A stretch of 64,000 bases of DNA from positions 32,296 to 96,295 of the forward strand of contig JBAMJV010000840.1 of assembly GCA_037951105.1 (NCBI GenBank). The letters are read 5' to 3'. Below the pieces are notes generated by a model. That model worked only from the letters and a program-made list of their open reading frames with translations. It was not told where the DNA came from and did no database searches. The translations under genes and the position numbers were made by a program. The DNA is from Echinarachnius parma (taxonomy: Eukaryota; Echinodermata; Echinoidea; Clypeasteroida; Echinarachniidae). Below are positions 32,296 to 43,849 of the stretch, piece after piece; the first letter of the stretch is position 1; each line of letters opens with the position of its first letter.

Positions 32296-33683
32296 TGTAA
32301 ATTTGCACCAAGGGTGCAAATCGAAACCACTGACTGCTTGAAAATTTATTCTTGTAGGTTTATATAACCAAACACTAAACCACCTTTGCAATATTCGATA
32401 TCAAGCACCGTTTAATAGGATTTCTTCAATGCTATTATCTTTTGTCCCACCTTTTTTCGTCAAAAGCTTGTGAATTTGCAGTGTTGTCAACATTGTGTGT
32501 ACTTACATGTAGTAGTAGTGCAAAGACAAATCACCAAAACAGTTGGAGTTACTTAAATCTCAGATCATCATTCGATCACCAAGCACTTAACCTGACCTCT
32601 TAATTCTTGTTTAATCTGCAGTCTTTCCATTGTATCATTCAAGAATATCTGATCATTCCAAGAACAAGTTTTCAAATATATTTAACAGATGAACATGAAA
32701 TATCTGAAATGTTTGTTCCCGTATTAAATGTAATATTTATTTCTACACTGAACAAGGTCAACAATGTTCCCATGACAGTATCATTCCAAAATCAACGTTT
32801 GATTTGATTCGCCAACTACAGCAACAGACGGAGCAATTTTTATAATGAATATGAACTAGATTACCTACCACTTTGTGTTTTAGCTTGCCATATACGTACG
32901 CATTATTTAATATGCATTATGCGATTATCTACATGTACAAATGTAGTATGTAGTTTTGAATATTTATGGATTTCTTGTAAGCGCAGCTGTATAATGCTTT
33001 AAACAATGACATTTTGTGACAATATGGTGAAATTATTAAAGTCCAAACCATTCTGATGAAATTTTTGTTAATGAAAAAACATTTCTTTGTAACCACACAG
33101 TCATGCAATAATGTCTGTGCTTTAACACCACTGTGAATATGATATAATTAAATAATTAAATTAATAATTAAATTTGTCTTGATTCTCCCCTTACATAGGG
33201 ATATTGATTCAATAATGATTTGTATAATTATGTGTATTTAAGATCTGATATATGTTTATAATACTGTTGTAACTGTAATTTGTTGTAACGTAAAGCGCAT
33301 AGAGATGTTATTTCATATAATGCGCTATATAAATGTAAATTATTATTATTATGTAAATATTGCTATAAATTCATTATTTATTGTCTTATATTTGTAGGAG
33401 ATTTTATTTACTTAAAATCTATGATATTTCTGTTTGTACATGTGATATGTCTTAGTGGCGTAACTTATACCTGTAGTAGACACTCAATGGTATAGCAATG
33501 TGTGTAACTATGATTGTTGTAGGCTTACTCCAGGGGGAGATCTGCCTCATGCATTTATGTATTTATTTTTTCCCCCTTTGATATTGCAATAAATTATCTC
33601 AGTCATCTTCTGAAACGGTAATTCGTTTTTTTGTTATAAAGTTACATGTTATTTACACATGTATATTTCGTACTTAAGTAAAC
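32296..33683. other. No gene seen
   Basis: AT-rich sequence after the terminal-exon array. Apart from the SINE tail at 33,279 nothing is supported. A cleavage signal for BAIAP3 could not be fixed, although an aataaa occurs near 33,588. Confidence 0.6.
33279..33356 (+). mobile_element. SINE tail fragment
   Basis: gtaaagcgcatagagatgtt, tgcgctatataaatg and (ATT)n match the tail at 31,600. Confidence 0.65.
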
Positions 33684-34275
33684 TTAAAGGGGTAGTTTAG
33701 TTTTGGTAGAGAGGGCGCTGCACATCGCAATTTTTTTGTGAGGTAATGAAAAACTGAGTGTCGAATTTGAGAGAACATGCAATTTTAATGGCAGAATAAA
33801 CTTTATTTGGTCAAAATCGACCCAGAAACGGCTGAAATATCAATAAATATATCTGATCTTATAATTATTTGGGGCCCAAATAATTAGATGATTTTTTGAA
33901 AAAATAAAAAAAATGCTTGCACTTTTTCAAAAATTTTCAAAAGCATTTTTTAAATGGTTGTTGATGATCTCGCTATTTAATCATTATATCAACAAAACAT
34001 CACATGCATAATTTTGGTTGAAAATGGTTGAAACCAATGCCTTTTAAAAAAGCGCCCTCTTGTGTTTTAATGGCTCTTTTTGAATGATAACAGGCGTTTT
34101 ACTTGGTCGTTTGTAATTTTGTATACCTTTCAAGCATGGTGGAGTTATAACTATTAGTTTATAATGTTACTGTGCAGGTTTTGGATAATAATAATACAGG
34201 TTACTTATATAGCGCTATTCACAATGTATCATAGCACTAAAGTTCAGCCTTACCAAAACTAAACTACCCCTTTAA
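33684..34275. mobile_element. MITE family G, TTAAAGGGG ends
   Basis: TTAAAGGGGTAGTTTAGTTT and its inverse ending CCCCTTTAA, flanked by TTAA. A diverged copy in the opposite orientation lies at about 62,432-62,947. Confidence 0.85.
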
Positions 34276-34737
34276 GTTTAGTCTGTATGATGTGTCACTT
34301 GTGAATTTCTTGTGGTAAATTGGTTTTAAAATGTACATGTATAAAAATGTCAAACATATTATGCAGACTTCTTCCATCCGGTTCTTTTTCAGAGTTGTTT
34401 TCCTACCTATTAAGGAAAAGAATAAAAATGTTGCATTATTTATCAAACGCCTACCCACCTATAAATTGACCCTGTACATTTTATTACTGTACATCTCTCT
34501 ATGTTCAAGAAATGTTCTGTGAAGGATGTCTAGATATGTTTCATGACTAAAAACTGTAAATGCTGTGATTAGGGTGCAGATAATGTATTTGTCATGCAAT
34601 GTTCAGGGTTTAGAGTAGTTGGATAAGAATATCGTTTAATTAATACTGTATGCAAAGAAAATGTGCTTCCATTGATTTTCCAAACTTTGTTACTATTGAA
34701 TCATGCCTTTGTTTAAAACATGTTGCCTTCGTTTTAA

Positions 34738-34892
34738 ACCCACTGCACACTCTACGATCCGATCCCATCCAACAAACAATGAAGGTTCTTAACTATAATA
34801 CAAGCTTTCAATACACAGGTCTTGCTTTTATAGTTTAGATATATGCAGTTGCTCATTGGATCGGAATCAGATCGTGTAGCATGTAGTGGGCT
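34738..34892. repeat. Inverted-repeat element, CCCACTGCACACTCTACGATC ends
   Basis: Arms cccactgcacactctacgat and inverse-like gatcgtgtagcatgtagtggg, imperfect. Confidence 0.65.
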
Positions 34893-35152
34893 GGAACAAA
34901 AATGTCATGTTGAATGTGATTTATATATTTACTCTTTTCACATACCATGCTTGAAATTTTAGACAGCATTCCATATTTCTAATGAATTTAACCATTGTAA
35001 TTGTAGTTGACGGTGCTTCCAATTTTGGAGATATTCCATATTATATATATTTTCTATGATCTTATTAAAAAAATAATTTCACAATTTAGTTTGGGTTGCT
35101 TTCGTATCATTTTGTCATTACAGTCATGTACTTGGAACTCTTCATTTGCAAA

Positions 35153-35307
35153 TACAGTCAAACCTGTTTGAGTGGCCACCTGTCTATAGCAGCCAATCTG
35201 CCTATAGATAGAGACCACCAAAAGTGATTTGCTGCAGAGGAAAACAATGTTGCAGCTATAAAGGTCACCTGTCTACAGTGACCACTATACACCGGTTTGA
35301 CTGTACA
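35153..35307. repeat. Short inverted-repeat element, TACAGTCAAACC ends
   Basis: 155 bp bounded by tacagtcaaacctg and ggtttgactgta, with the family words tggccacctgtctatag and cacctgtctacagtgacc. The most compact complete copy. Confidence 0.8.
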
Positions 35308-35450
35308 CACTAACTGTGCACTAACACAAGCAATTATTGCTTTTAGCTTTAGCTTGGAAATGAGCTCATAATAGTTTGTCAAAATTATCAGCTCATGCAC
35401 AAGCAAAAGCAATGTTGGTAATTGTAATTTGTATACATAAGGGCCAGCCA

Positions 35451-35732
35451 GGGGGGCGTTTCACAGATCCCAAGTCAAACTTAACACTAAGTTAGACTCC
35501 ACAATTATGGAATTATAAAAACAGGCCTACAATTTTGATAAAAATCATTAATATTTTCTTTTATTAAAGAGACTTCCAAGTTATTGATGTCCAATGTGGA
35601 AAGTTTCAAATAATTCACATTTTGGGCTCTTGAATATGTTTAATTCCAAATCTACAAAAAATGGCTTTCCATAATTGTTAAGTTCAACTTAGTGTTAAGT
35701 TTGACTTGGGATCTTTGTGAAACACCCCCCTG
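35451..35732. repeat. Inverted-repeat element, GGGGGGCGTTTCAC ends
   Basis: gcgtttcacagatcccaagt and cttaacactaagttagact at the left pair with tagtgttaagtttgacttgg and tttgtgaaacacccccc at the right. Confidence 0.85.
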
Positions 35733-35886
35733 TACTTCACTCTCACATGTACATAGACACCAAGCAAAGACAAATTTTACAGTTTCATTTGACAACAATT
35801 CTTTCCTCTCTGAACAATTTAATTGCATGAATATTACACATCTCACAATTTTACACCACTGTTGAAGGTCGTAATGGCTAAATGCA

Positions 35887-36143
35887 GGGCTCCACACTTA
35901 CATTTTTTGTCAGTGGCCCAGTCGGGCCAGTGAAATAATTTGTTCCCCTTTTCTGGTGGACCAAAAGAAAAATTTACCGGCCCAAAAATTGTATTTCATG
36001 AGTAAATGTTTTACTATTCAAAATATCACTCTTTCCTGATCAAAGTCAAACCTGTGATTGATAGATGAAGCATGACATGAAAGAAAACAAGATTTTTCTG
36101 ATTTTACTGGCCCCGGGCCAGTGCGAGTGTCGAGCCCTGCTAA
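35887..36143. repeat. Diverged copy of the gggctc..ttgccc-type repeat
   Basis: cagggctccacact, gtcgggccagtgaaa and an inverted end gtgtcgagccctgc; foldback layout. Confidence 0.6.
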
Positions 36144-36504
36144 ATGCATTCTGAATGCACATCAAGATATGAAATGATACAAAAAATAAGTTTTACAAAA
36201 ACAACAAAAAATATCACTAGAGTGAACATTATAAAACGAGCTTGTTAAAGGTTGGCATAAGGGTGACCTACAGAAAACCGATTTACAGCTACAGTTGATA
36301 TTGTAGAAGGACAAGATTGTACAGCTTTTCAACAATTCATATTAGCACTATTACTTCAAAGGTACTGGTAAAGGCCATTATGCTACATTACTTTAGATAA
36401 TACAAAAGTTTTGTGGATGGCACATCAAATAGTTCATCACTGAACTGAATAGCTTCTTTATCCCATTATCTCCTACAAGTGCATGAGAACAGTGTGGAAT
36501 AGAC

Positions 36505-36641
36505 CGTTGCAGAAGGAGATGCAATCAATTGTAAGTTACAATTAATTGCAAGTCAGATCATGTATTCTACAAGCCTGAATCTGATTGGTTGAATCGCGCA
36601 AGTTTTTGGACTTGCAATCGATTGTATCTCTTTCTGCAACG
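36505..36641. repeat. Inverted-repeat element, CGTTGCAGAAGGAGATGCAA ends
   Basis: Left cgttgcagaaggagatgcaa and right ttgtatctctttctgcaacg pair, with direct ttgcaagt/acttgcaat words inside. Confidence 0.82.
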
Positions 36642-37139
36642 GGGCCCATGTCCTATAAAATCGTTGATTACGTGCTACAATTTTGTCAGTGTTAACTCAT
36701 GTTATCAACCCCTTCAAGACTAGTCGTGTAAAACAAACGTGGGCAAATCGTTTCTCACACCGCAATAGAACTCTGGCCGAGATCATAACAGAATACCGTC
36801 AGTTGAGAAAGAGAACGGCGTTAAGACACTTTTTTGTACTTTGGAGATACTCATGTTGCAAAGTTTGAAAACCATATTTCCAAAATTAGACATGATTATT
36901 ATCTGAAAATTTTGCATCACATCGAGAGAAGGGTCCTACCAAAAAATCGACTTAATGCCCTTCTGGCTCGTACCCGACAATATGACCAAATTTACTTCAT
37001 CATTTTGGCTACCTAATTGTTGAATATAACAAGAAATCTAATGAATCACACCAAACACATTCTTTTTTTTCCCCTGAAAGACAATGTTTTGTAAATATTC
37101 ACCATTCATGTTTTCTTGATAATTTCACCGGATATTTAA

Positions 37140-37285
37140 AACAATTCTAAATATTTAAATGAAAATGAGCAAAGAAAAATGGATGGTTGAGCACTGGTCT
37201 AGCAATCTGGAGGTGTCAAGTTTGATTCCCAGCGAATCCCATCTTTGCTCATTTTCATTCGTATATTTCTGGTTAGTTTCCATTG
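37140..37285 (+). mobile_element. tRNA-like SINE copy, A-box region lost
   Basis: Between gaaaatgagcaaagaaaaat and its inverse tttgctcattttcattc lies ggtctagcaatctggagg and tttgattcccag. Confidence 0.65.
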
Positions 37286-37754
37286 GTTTGAATCAGATAT
37301 AAATGTTGTAACAACTGTCCCATGGCATAGCAATATGGCATTTTATACCATGAAGGGTAAAATTAATGTTTTTAAAAAATGGGAGGGAACACCAGTTTAG
37401 GAGTTTGGCTCTGTATGGTCACAGACGAGAAACTTTACCAACATGAAAATAAAATGATCCTTGCTTAAGTTGGCACAAAAATAGCGCATTTTTTACAGCA
37501 ATTACTTTGTGTTTTTGACTTTGTAGCAATATCACTGCGTGGAACCACAATACGACAGTCATGTAAATGTACATTGTATGTACAAATAAGGTGCCTCCTA
37601 GACACAAAACTACTTTGATGCAAAACGAACCCTTTCATTTTCCATTGTCTTGAGCTCTTCCTTTTTTAAAGCACCCATTAACAGATTTCCAGTTGTAAAT
37701 CCCATCAGATGGTTAGATTTCCATCAAATCCATTCAAAGCTTTTTTAAAATTTG

Positions 37755-37950
37755 TGTCCTATGATCTGACAGAGATTATTCCCAGTTTTTCACAACTTGA
37801 ACAAATTAATAATTTCAAGATTTCAAGTGGCATAATAATAACCATAACAAACAAATTTGGGCCCTATGATCTGACAGAGAAAGTATTCCCAGTTTTTCAC
37901 AACTTGAACAAATTCATAATTTCAAGATTTCAAGTGGCATAATAATAACA
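37755..37950. repeat. 105-bp direct duplication
   Basis: cctatgatctgacagaga and cagtttttcacaacttga through tcaagtggcataataata occur twice. Confidence 0.9.
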
Positions 37951-38012
37951 GACCTAAATTGACAGTCTCCATACTTGTAGCACCTTTTATGAAGCAGTAA
38001 CATCTCTGAGCG

Positions 38013-38222
38013 GCCCGGCGCAGACAGAGCCGACTCGACCCGATCCGACTGGTTTCAATCAGGCTAGAGTTGGGCCCGGTCGGTCAGAGCAGATTTATCT
38101 TGTTGAATTGGCCCCAACTGGCATCCGACTGTCTCTCGACTGGCAAAATGTGTGTTGCGAGGCACTGAAAACTGAGCCGATCGGAATGACAACCAGTCGA
38201 GTCGGCTCTGTCTGCGCCGGGC
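38013..38222. repeat. GC-rich inverted-repeat element
   Basis: gcccggcgcagacagagccg at the left, exact inverse ending at 38,222, with about 28 bp arms; the interior also pairs loosely. It stands out against the AT-rich surroundings. Confidence 0.87.
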
Positions 38223-38240
38223 ATTACACTACGTGTTCTA

Positions 38241-38474
38241 TCAACCCGTTTCCTACTAGATATTGCAATCTCCATAGAGTTAATACAGGGACCACCGGGT
38301 TCCTGTATGTAATGGATTAACCTGTTCACTACTAGAGTTTACAATCCCCATCTAGTTGCAATACAAAGCCCACCAGGTTCCTGTAGGTAATAAGTCAACT
38401 TGTTCCTTACTAGATTTTTCAATCTCCATAGAGTTATTCCAGGGCCCACCTGGTTCCTGTACGCAATGGGTTAA
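38241..38474. repeat. Three tandem copies of the TTAACCC repeat
   Basis: Units of about 75-80 bp start caacccgtttcctac, taacctgttcactac and caacttgttccttac and share ccaccNggttcctgta. Confidence 0.8.
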
Positions 38475-38674
38475 CCTGGTCATACATGTATGATTCAATA
38501 CCAGCCTACATATAATGGGTGCACACATCTTCACTCCCTTGGGAGCACTCCTTCCAATAGGCTCATGAGCAATTAATAGATGACAATAAAAAATAAAGAT
38601 TCAACCATATTCCACTAAATCATCATTTATACATCTTGGCAGCAAAGTGTTGCATGTCTTGCCCTTACATGCAG

Positions 38675-39105
38675 CTGTGGCCCGGGTGCCAGTGGCCACC
38701 AACTAGTTAGGAGCTACCGTACAACACACAAGTCTATGGTAAGAGTCTATCTGGGCCCAGTTTCATAAAAAGTTTTGCAATTGTTGATCACTATTTACAC
38801 CCCTTGGTAGTGAGGTGATGTATGGCTTGTCCTTAGCTGTGGCCCGGGTGCCAGTGGCCACCAGACAATCTTGTGTTGGCCACCAACTAGTTAGGATCTA
38901 CTGTACAACCCTCAAGTCTATGGTAAGAGTCTATCTGGGCCCTGTTTCATAAAAAAGTTCTGCAATTGTTGTAAGTGTCCATTTATTGTAATCACCTTGG
39001 CAACAGCTGCAATACTCCATGCTGATTGGCTATTGACCTACTAGTTAAAATAATTGGACATTTACAACAATTCAAAAAAAGTTTTACGAAACAGATACCT
39101 CTGAC
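38675..39105. repeat. Direct repeat plus foldback element
   Basis: A stretch with ggcccgggtgccagtggcca and caagtctatggtaagagtc occurs at about 38,680-38,790 and 38,830-38,960. The end at 38,939-39,105 is a foldback (ccctgtttcataaaa, inverse ttttacgaaacag). Confidence 0.7.
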
Positions 39106-39245
39106 ATTTTTGGATGGCTTCTAAAGCCATCTTCAACTGGTCGTCGTTACTTGTGTACATAAATATAAAGTCTCTATTTGGTTTCTTGTCTTGGCAGCAA
39201 GAAAACTTGGGTATATGTACAAACAGATGCCTCCCTGGGGCTGTT

Positions 39246-39299
39246 CTATTTACTGGGGAAGACTCCCCCCACTTCATCGTCATCTCGAACGCCCATGCT
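39246..39299 (-). CDS. COPS3: COPS3 last coding exon
   Basis: Acceptor cctacag, then SMGVRDDDEVGGVFPSK and a TAG stop, 17 residues as in the human tail beginning SMGSQEDD. The last intron is about 2.9 kb. Confidence 0.82.
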   Translation of the reverse strand, partial: SMGVRDDDEVGGVFPSK

Positions 39300-42200
39300 C
39301 TGTAGGAACAAGAACAAAAGAAAAAAGGGGAGGGGGTTAGATTTCTTTTAATATATGGCCTAAAAGAAAAGGGATTGGTAATAAACTTATCAACATTTGA
39401 CTGCAAAATATTGAGTGAAAGCTGTATTTCATCACTTGAAACATACGAGTGAGGGACATATATATATTGGACTTCCTAGTAAAGATGAGTTAACTGCGCC
39501 CTGAGCACCTTGAAAGAGGTGGAATTGGCGCATTAGAAGACTTCTTTATTATTATTACCACAAATAATGGTGAAACACGTCTGTCTGCAGCATTTCCCCT
39601 TAGAGTATTTAATGCTCTGAAGGATGCCTTTTTACGCTTGCTAAAAGATCATCAGAATGTATTCAACTCATCCTTAGCTACCCCTTGGTCCAATAAGGGG
39701 TCCCCTCAAGCTCAAGAATAAATTGCATTCAGTTTCAACAACATGATGAAATCAGGAAGGCCGGGAAAATAAAAGCAATTTGAACTTCGAAGTACTGTTG
39801 CACTGCAACACGGGGAAACTACAGTTCAGTAGGAAGCCCCTGACACAACTAAATGAAGTTATCCTTCCATGGGTGACCGGGAGGCTAAAACAGGAACACA
39901 CTAACTTCGTTCAGAACAGTACTGAACTAAAGATCATCAGTATGTAGCTGCCTCTAGGTCCAATAAGGGGTCCCCCAAAGGTCAAGAGCTAATTGGTACC
40001 AGCTTCAACAACAGGCTGAAATCAGGAAGGGCGGGAAGAACAAAGCAATTTGAAATGTGTACTGTTGCACTGCAACACAGTGGAAGTACAGTTCAATGTG
40101 AAGCACTCGACACAACTGATTGGAGTTATCCTTACATGGGTAGTTGGGAGGCTAAAAGAGGAACACCGTATCTTCTTTCAGAACAGTACAGAACTAAAAA
40201 CCATAAGTATGTATTCTATTCATCCTTATCTGACACTTTATCCAATAAGGGGTCCGGTCAAGGTCAAGAACAAATTGATACGGGCTTCAACAACCAGCTT
40301 AAATCAGGAAGGCCTGGGAAAACAAAAGCAACTTAAAGTACTGCTGCACTGCAACACAGGGAAAGTTCAGTTTATTTGGGAGGCACTCAACACAACTAAA
40401 TGAAGTTATCCTTCCATGGGTGACTGGGAGGCTAAAAGAGGAACACCCTAACTTCTTTCAGAACATTACAGAACTAAAGATCATCAGTATGTATTCTATT
40501 CATCCATAGCTGCCACTTTATCCAATAAGGGGTCCCCTCAAGGTCAAGAAAAAATTGTATTCAGTTTCAACAAACGGCTGAAATCAGGAAGGCAGGGAAA
40601 ACAAAAACAACTTGAAGTACTGCTGCACTGCAACACAGGAGAAGTTCAGTTTAATGGGACGCACTCAACACGGCTAAATTAAGTTATCCTTCCATGGGTG
40701 ACCAGGAGGCTAAAACAGGAACACCCTAACTTCTTTCAGAACAGTACAGAACTAAAGATCATCATCCTTAGCTGCCACTTTCAAGAACAAATTGTATTCA
40801 GTTTTAACAACATGCTGAAATCAGGAAGGGCGGGAAGAACAGAGCAATTCGAAGTGTGTACTGTGTGCACTGCAACACAGTGGAAGTACAGATCAACGAG
40901 AAGCACCAGACACAACTTAATGAAGTTATTCTTTCATGGGTGATCGGGAGGCTAAAACAGGAACACTCAAAGAAGTCAGTAAAGTCTGGAAGTAGTTTGT
41001 CATGATGCCTATGCATGCCAGATCAGTTACCTGTCCTCTCTGCTCTAACTTCTTTCAGAGCAGTACAGAGCTAACGTTTCTACTCAAAGAAGTCAGTAAA
41101 GAGTGCGAGGCACCGACCGATGGAAGTAGTTTGTCATCAAGCCTATGCATGCCTGACGATAAATCAGTTGCAAGTACTGCCTACTGGTCAGACAAGATTC
41201 CTCTAAATCCACATCTACTCTTATGTCATTTGACAAGCTCTTACGGTGAGGGCTCAACTGCTCACTAGCACATATTTAGTCCAGTCACGGCTGTGCAAGA
41301 TCAAGAAGTCCACGGATCCCATGTGCCCCCTAAGCAGAGCTACCAGCATTGAAATGCATCATTCAGGAAGATTTAGGGAAAGTTCATCAGAATCCAGGGA
41401 GATATCTATCAAATGCATACAACCTAATGACAATAATCTTTCAATAATCAGGAAGGTTGGCTATCCGATGCAGTAATCTTGGTCTATTTTCAGGAAGTCT
41501 TCTGCGAAATCAGGAAGACATGGAAGCTCTGTCTTACGGTGAGGGCTCAACTGCTCACTAGCCCATTTTTAGTCCAGTCACGGTTGTGCCAAGATCAAAA
41601 AGTCAACGGTTCCCATGTGCCCCCCGTGCAAGATTGATGTTGAGAGACTATGGAGCACTTCACAGCATCCTGGCCGAACCTACTTCAGCCACGTCAAGAT
41701 TATATTACAAAAGTCGAGGACTGTCTTCATGGATTTACAGTACGTGTATCGCAGTATAACATCAGTGATCTGTGTGTGTTTACCAGTGCTACTCTTCTAC
41801 CGCCCGATTCTAGCCTGCCATTGAGTACTTGTAAAAGTCTTTTCTCTCTTACTTTTTTTTATTCATAAAATGCATGTTTCACGATCAACCACTATCTGTC
41901 CACCACCTTGATATGACTCTTCGATTCCACACCTGTGTACGTGTATCCAGAACTGTTTAGTTTGTGCAACCCCTGGGAGCGCTGATCTCCGAAATAGCAG
42001 AGGGAGAAGAATATAAAGAAGAAGGTGGTTCCTACCTTCATGAACCTTACATCAGTTTTGAAAACAATTCTCCATTTAATTAAATTCAATTAAATAAAGG
42101 TGTATTGCACACGATTGCAGCAATAAGGCTGAATTAAACATGTTTACAATTGTTAAAAAAACGTTTACAATATGTAAATACAACTATATACATGTACTTA

Positions 42201-43324
42201 TCAGATCTTACCTTTTGTACATATTGTGGATTGACAGATATCTCCTGATCCATGCTCTTCAGTTTCTCATCCAGACTGATGCACTGCTGCATCTATGTAA
42301 ATGAGATATGTACAAATCTTATGAATATTCATGTTTTATGCAAATCCTACATTTAATAATTTCTTCTTGTTAGGATTCAATGCTTTAAATGTATATTGTG
42401 AATGCACATCAATCTCCTGATCCATGCTCTTCAGTTTCTCATCCAGACTGATGCACTGCTGCATCTATGTAAATGAGATATGTACAAATCTTATGAATAT
42501 TCATGTTCTATGCAAATCCTACATTTAATATTTCTCCTTGTTAAGACAATATGCATGTACAGTAAAACCACCTAAGGGAAGCAAGTGGCCACTGACCTCT
42601 ATAGATGGGTTCCATAACATTGTTTATCTGTGCAGTGGATCACTTTTGGTGACAACTATAGACAGGTGGCCGCTAAGACAGGTTGACTGTAAATGACGTT
42701 ACACATGCAATCATACATGTATATTTAGATTTTCCAGAGTATAACTGGTTTATGACTGAAATCAAACACGAAAGTTGCGCTCCACCTTACTTGTTGCTCA
42801 AGATGCCTCAGGACTCCCGGGTTGTCGTACATCTCTAGGTTGTCATGGAAACGGACCATTCCATTCTGATTGGATTAAGTAAATCCTCATGTAATTAAGA
42901 AATAATAAAGTACAAATCTGAAAATGCCACAAAACTCCCACATGAATTGATGATTAACCAACTAAAACAAGATGTGAGAAAGTTGATGCACTCAAAACTT
43001 ACTTGTTGCTCAAGATGCTTCAGAACGCCCGGGTTGTCGTACTTCTCCGGGTTGTCATGGAAATGGACCATTCCATTCTGTTTGGATTAGGTAAATCCTC
43101 ATGTAATTGGAAATAAAGCACAAATCTGAACATGCCATAACATTTCCAAATGATTGGATGATTAACCAAATGAAACAAGATGAGAGAAAGTTGATGCACT
43201 CAAAACTTACTTGTTGCTCAAGATGCCTCAGGACTCCCGGGTTGTCGTACTTCTCTGGGCTGTCATGGAAATGGACCATTCCATTCTGTTTGCTTATCGT
43301 CGCATGGATCTCACCATCCTGAAT
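39246..43324 (-). CDS. COPS3: COP9 signalosome subunit 3, C-terminal exons
   Basis: Three minus-strand exons (43,324-43,211; 42,292-42,212; 39,299-39,246), all phase 0, encode the last 82 residues of CSN3, a PCI-domain subunit of the COP9 signalosome, which deneddylates cullins. Matches to the family: NGMVHFHDSPEKYDNP, then CISLDEKLKSMDQEI and NPQYVQK, then a 17-residue tail starting SMG, the same length as in human. The rest of the gene should lie at higher coordinates, but no further exon was recognised up to 64,000. Two of the three exons have partial local duplicates. Confidence 0.88.
39485..39556 (+). mobile_element. Diverged SINE tail fragment
   Basis: gccctgagcaccttgaaag, ggcgcattagaaga and (ATT)n, more distant from the other tails. 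Confidence 0.5.
39640..41090. repeat. About 280-bp satellite in the last COPS3 intron
   Basis: At least four full units and a shortened fifth, marked by tccaataaggggtcc at 39,689, 39,959, 40,241 and 40,521. Shared words include gaaatcaggaaggc, actgcaacacag, atgaagttatccttcc and acttctttcagaacag. A related short piece recurs at 41,045-41,090. No coding potential recognised. Confidence 0.9.
41225..41640. repeat. About 290-bp direct duplication
   Basis: The stretch cttacggtgagggctcaac through catgtgccccc occurs at about 41,237-41,330 and again at 41,533-41,625. Not recognised as a gene. Confidence 0.8.
42212..42292 (-). CDS. COPS3: COPS3 exon, CISLDEKLKSMDQEI
   Basis: 81 nt, phase 0-0, acceptor acatag and donor gtaaga. 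Encodes MQQCISLDEKLKSMDQEI and VNPQYVQK, matching the C-terminal helix of CSN3. Confidence 0.9.
42411..42464 (-). pseudogene. Partial duplicate of COPS3 CISLDEKLK exon
   Basis: Identical for 18 codons, with acceptor and upstream intron also copied, at a 172-bp offset from the functional exon. It then diverges after QEI and has no donor at the expected place. Confidence 0.88.
42558..42694. repeat. Uninterrupted copy of the gtggccactgtagacagg repeat
   Basis: Runs tacagtaaaacc to aagacaggttgactgta. It supplies the empty-site comparison for the MITE at 921-1,238. Confidence 0.75.
42791..43077 (-). repeat. Two partial copies of COPS3 NGMVHFHD exon
   Basis: Copies at 42,791-42,865 and 43,003-43,077, spaced 212 and 208 bp from each other and from the functional exon. 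Each keeps the donor and starts at NGMV right after a caatcag or caaacag word that can act as an AG acceptor in phase 0. The first 13 codons are absent. Confidence 0.88.
43211..43324 (-). CDS. COPS3: COPS3 exon, IQDGEIHATISKQNGMVHFHD
   Basis: 114 nt, phase 0-0, acceptor tgtgtag and donor gtaagt on the minus strand. Encodes DGEIHATISKQNGMVHFHD through HLEQQ, the end of the PCI domain and following helix. Confidence 0.9.
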
Positions 43325-43849
43325 CTACACAAATGAGAAGATACCAATGTTAAATAATAGCCCCCGGTATGTTTTTTTTAGAGAAAACTGAGTCATGATA
43401 CACAGTTTGTGTGGAAAATCATTTGAAACAGCCGGAGTTTGTAGATGACCAGTGCCAGTATTCAATGTCATACTTCAATTCAAGTCAAAATATAGCTTCC
43501 GTATATTACTTAGCCAAAATTGAGATTCTATTAATTCATCAACAGAAATCTTGCAAATATTTTGATGTCATAATGCCTTCAAATATTACATTTACATTTT
43601 GTTTTTACTAAAGTAAAAGTCTACACGATGAACTTAATATGATTTATTAGCCTAGAAAATTCTGAGTAAATTTCTTACTTAATAAGTATTTAATTGAATA
43701 CCAGCCCTGGGCCTGAATTCAGACTTTTGCCTGAAAACGGGTATCCATACTTTTCTTAAAAATGTAAGTTTGAAGTAAATGTTTGATTATTAAAGAAACC
43801 ATAATCACCACCATTACTTGTATTGGGTAAAATATATATTCACATAGTG

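Noticed and set aside
39062-39406. A 114-codon minus-strand frame as a separate gene
   Set aside because: It overlaps the last COPS3 exon in another frame; the COPS3 reading has splice and homology support.
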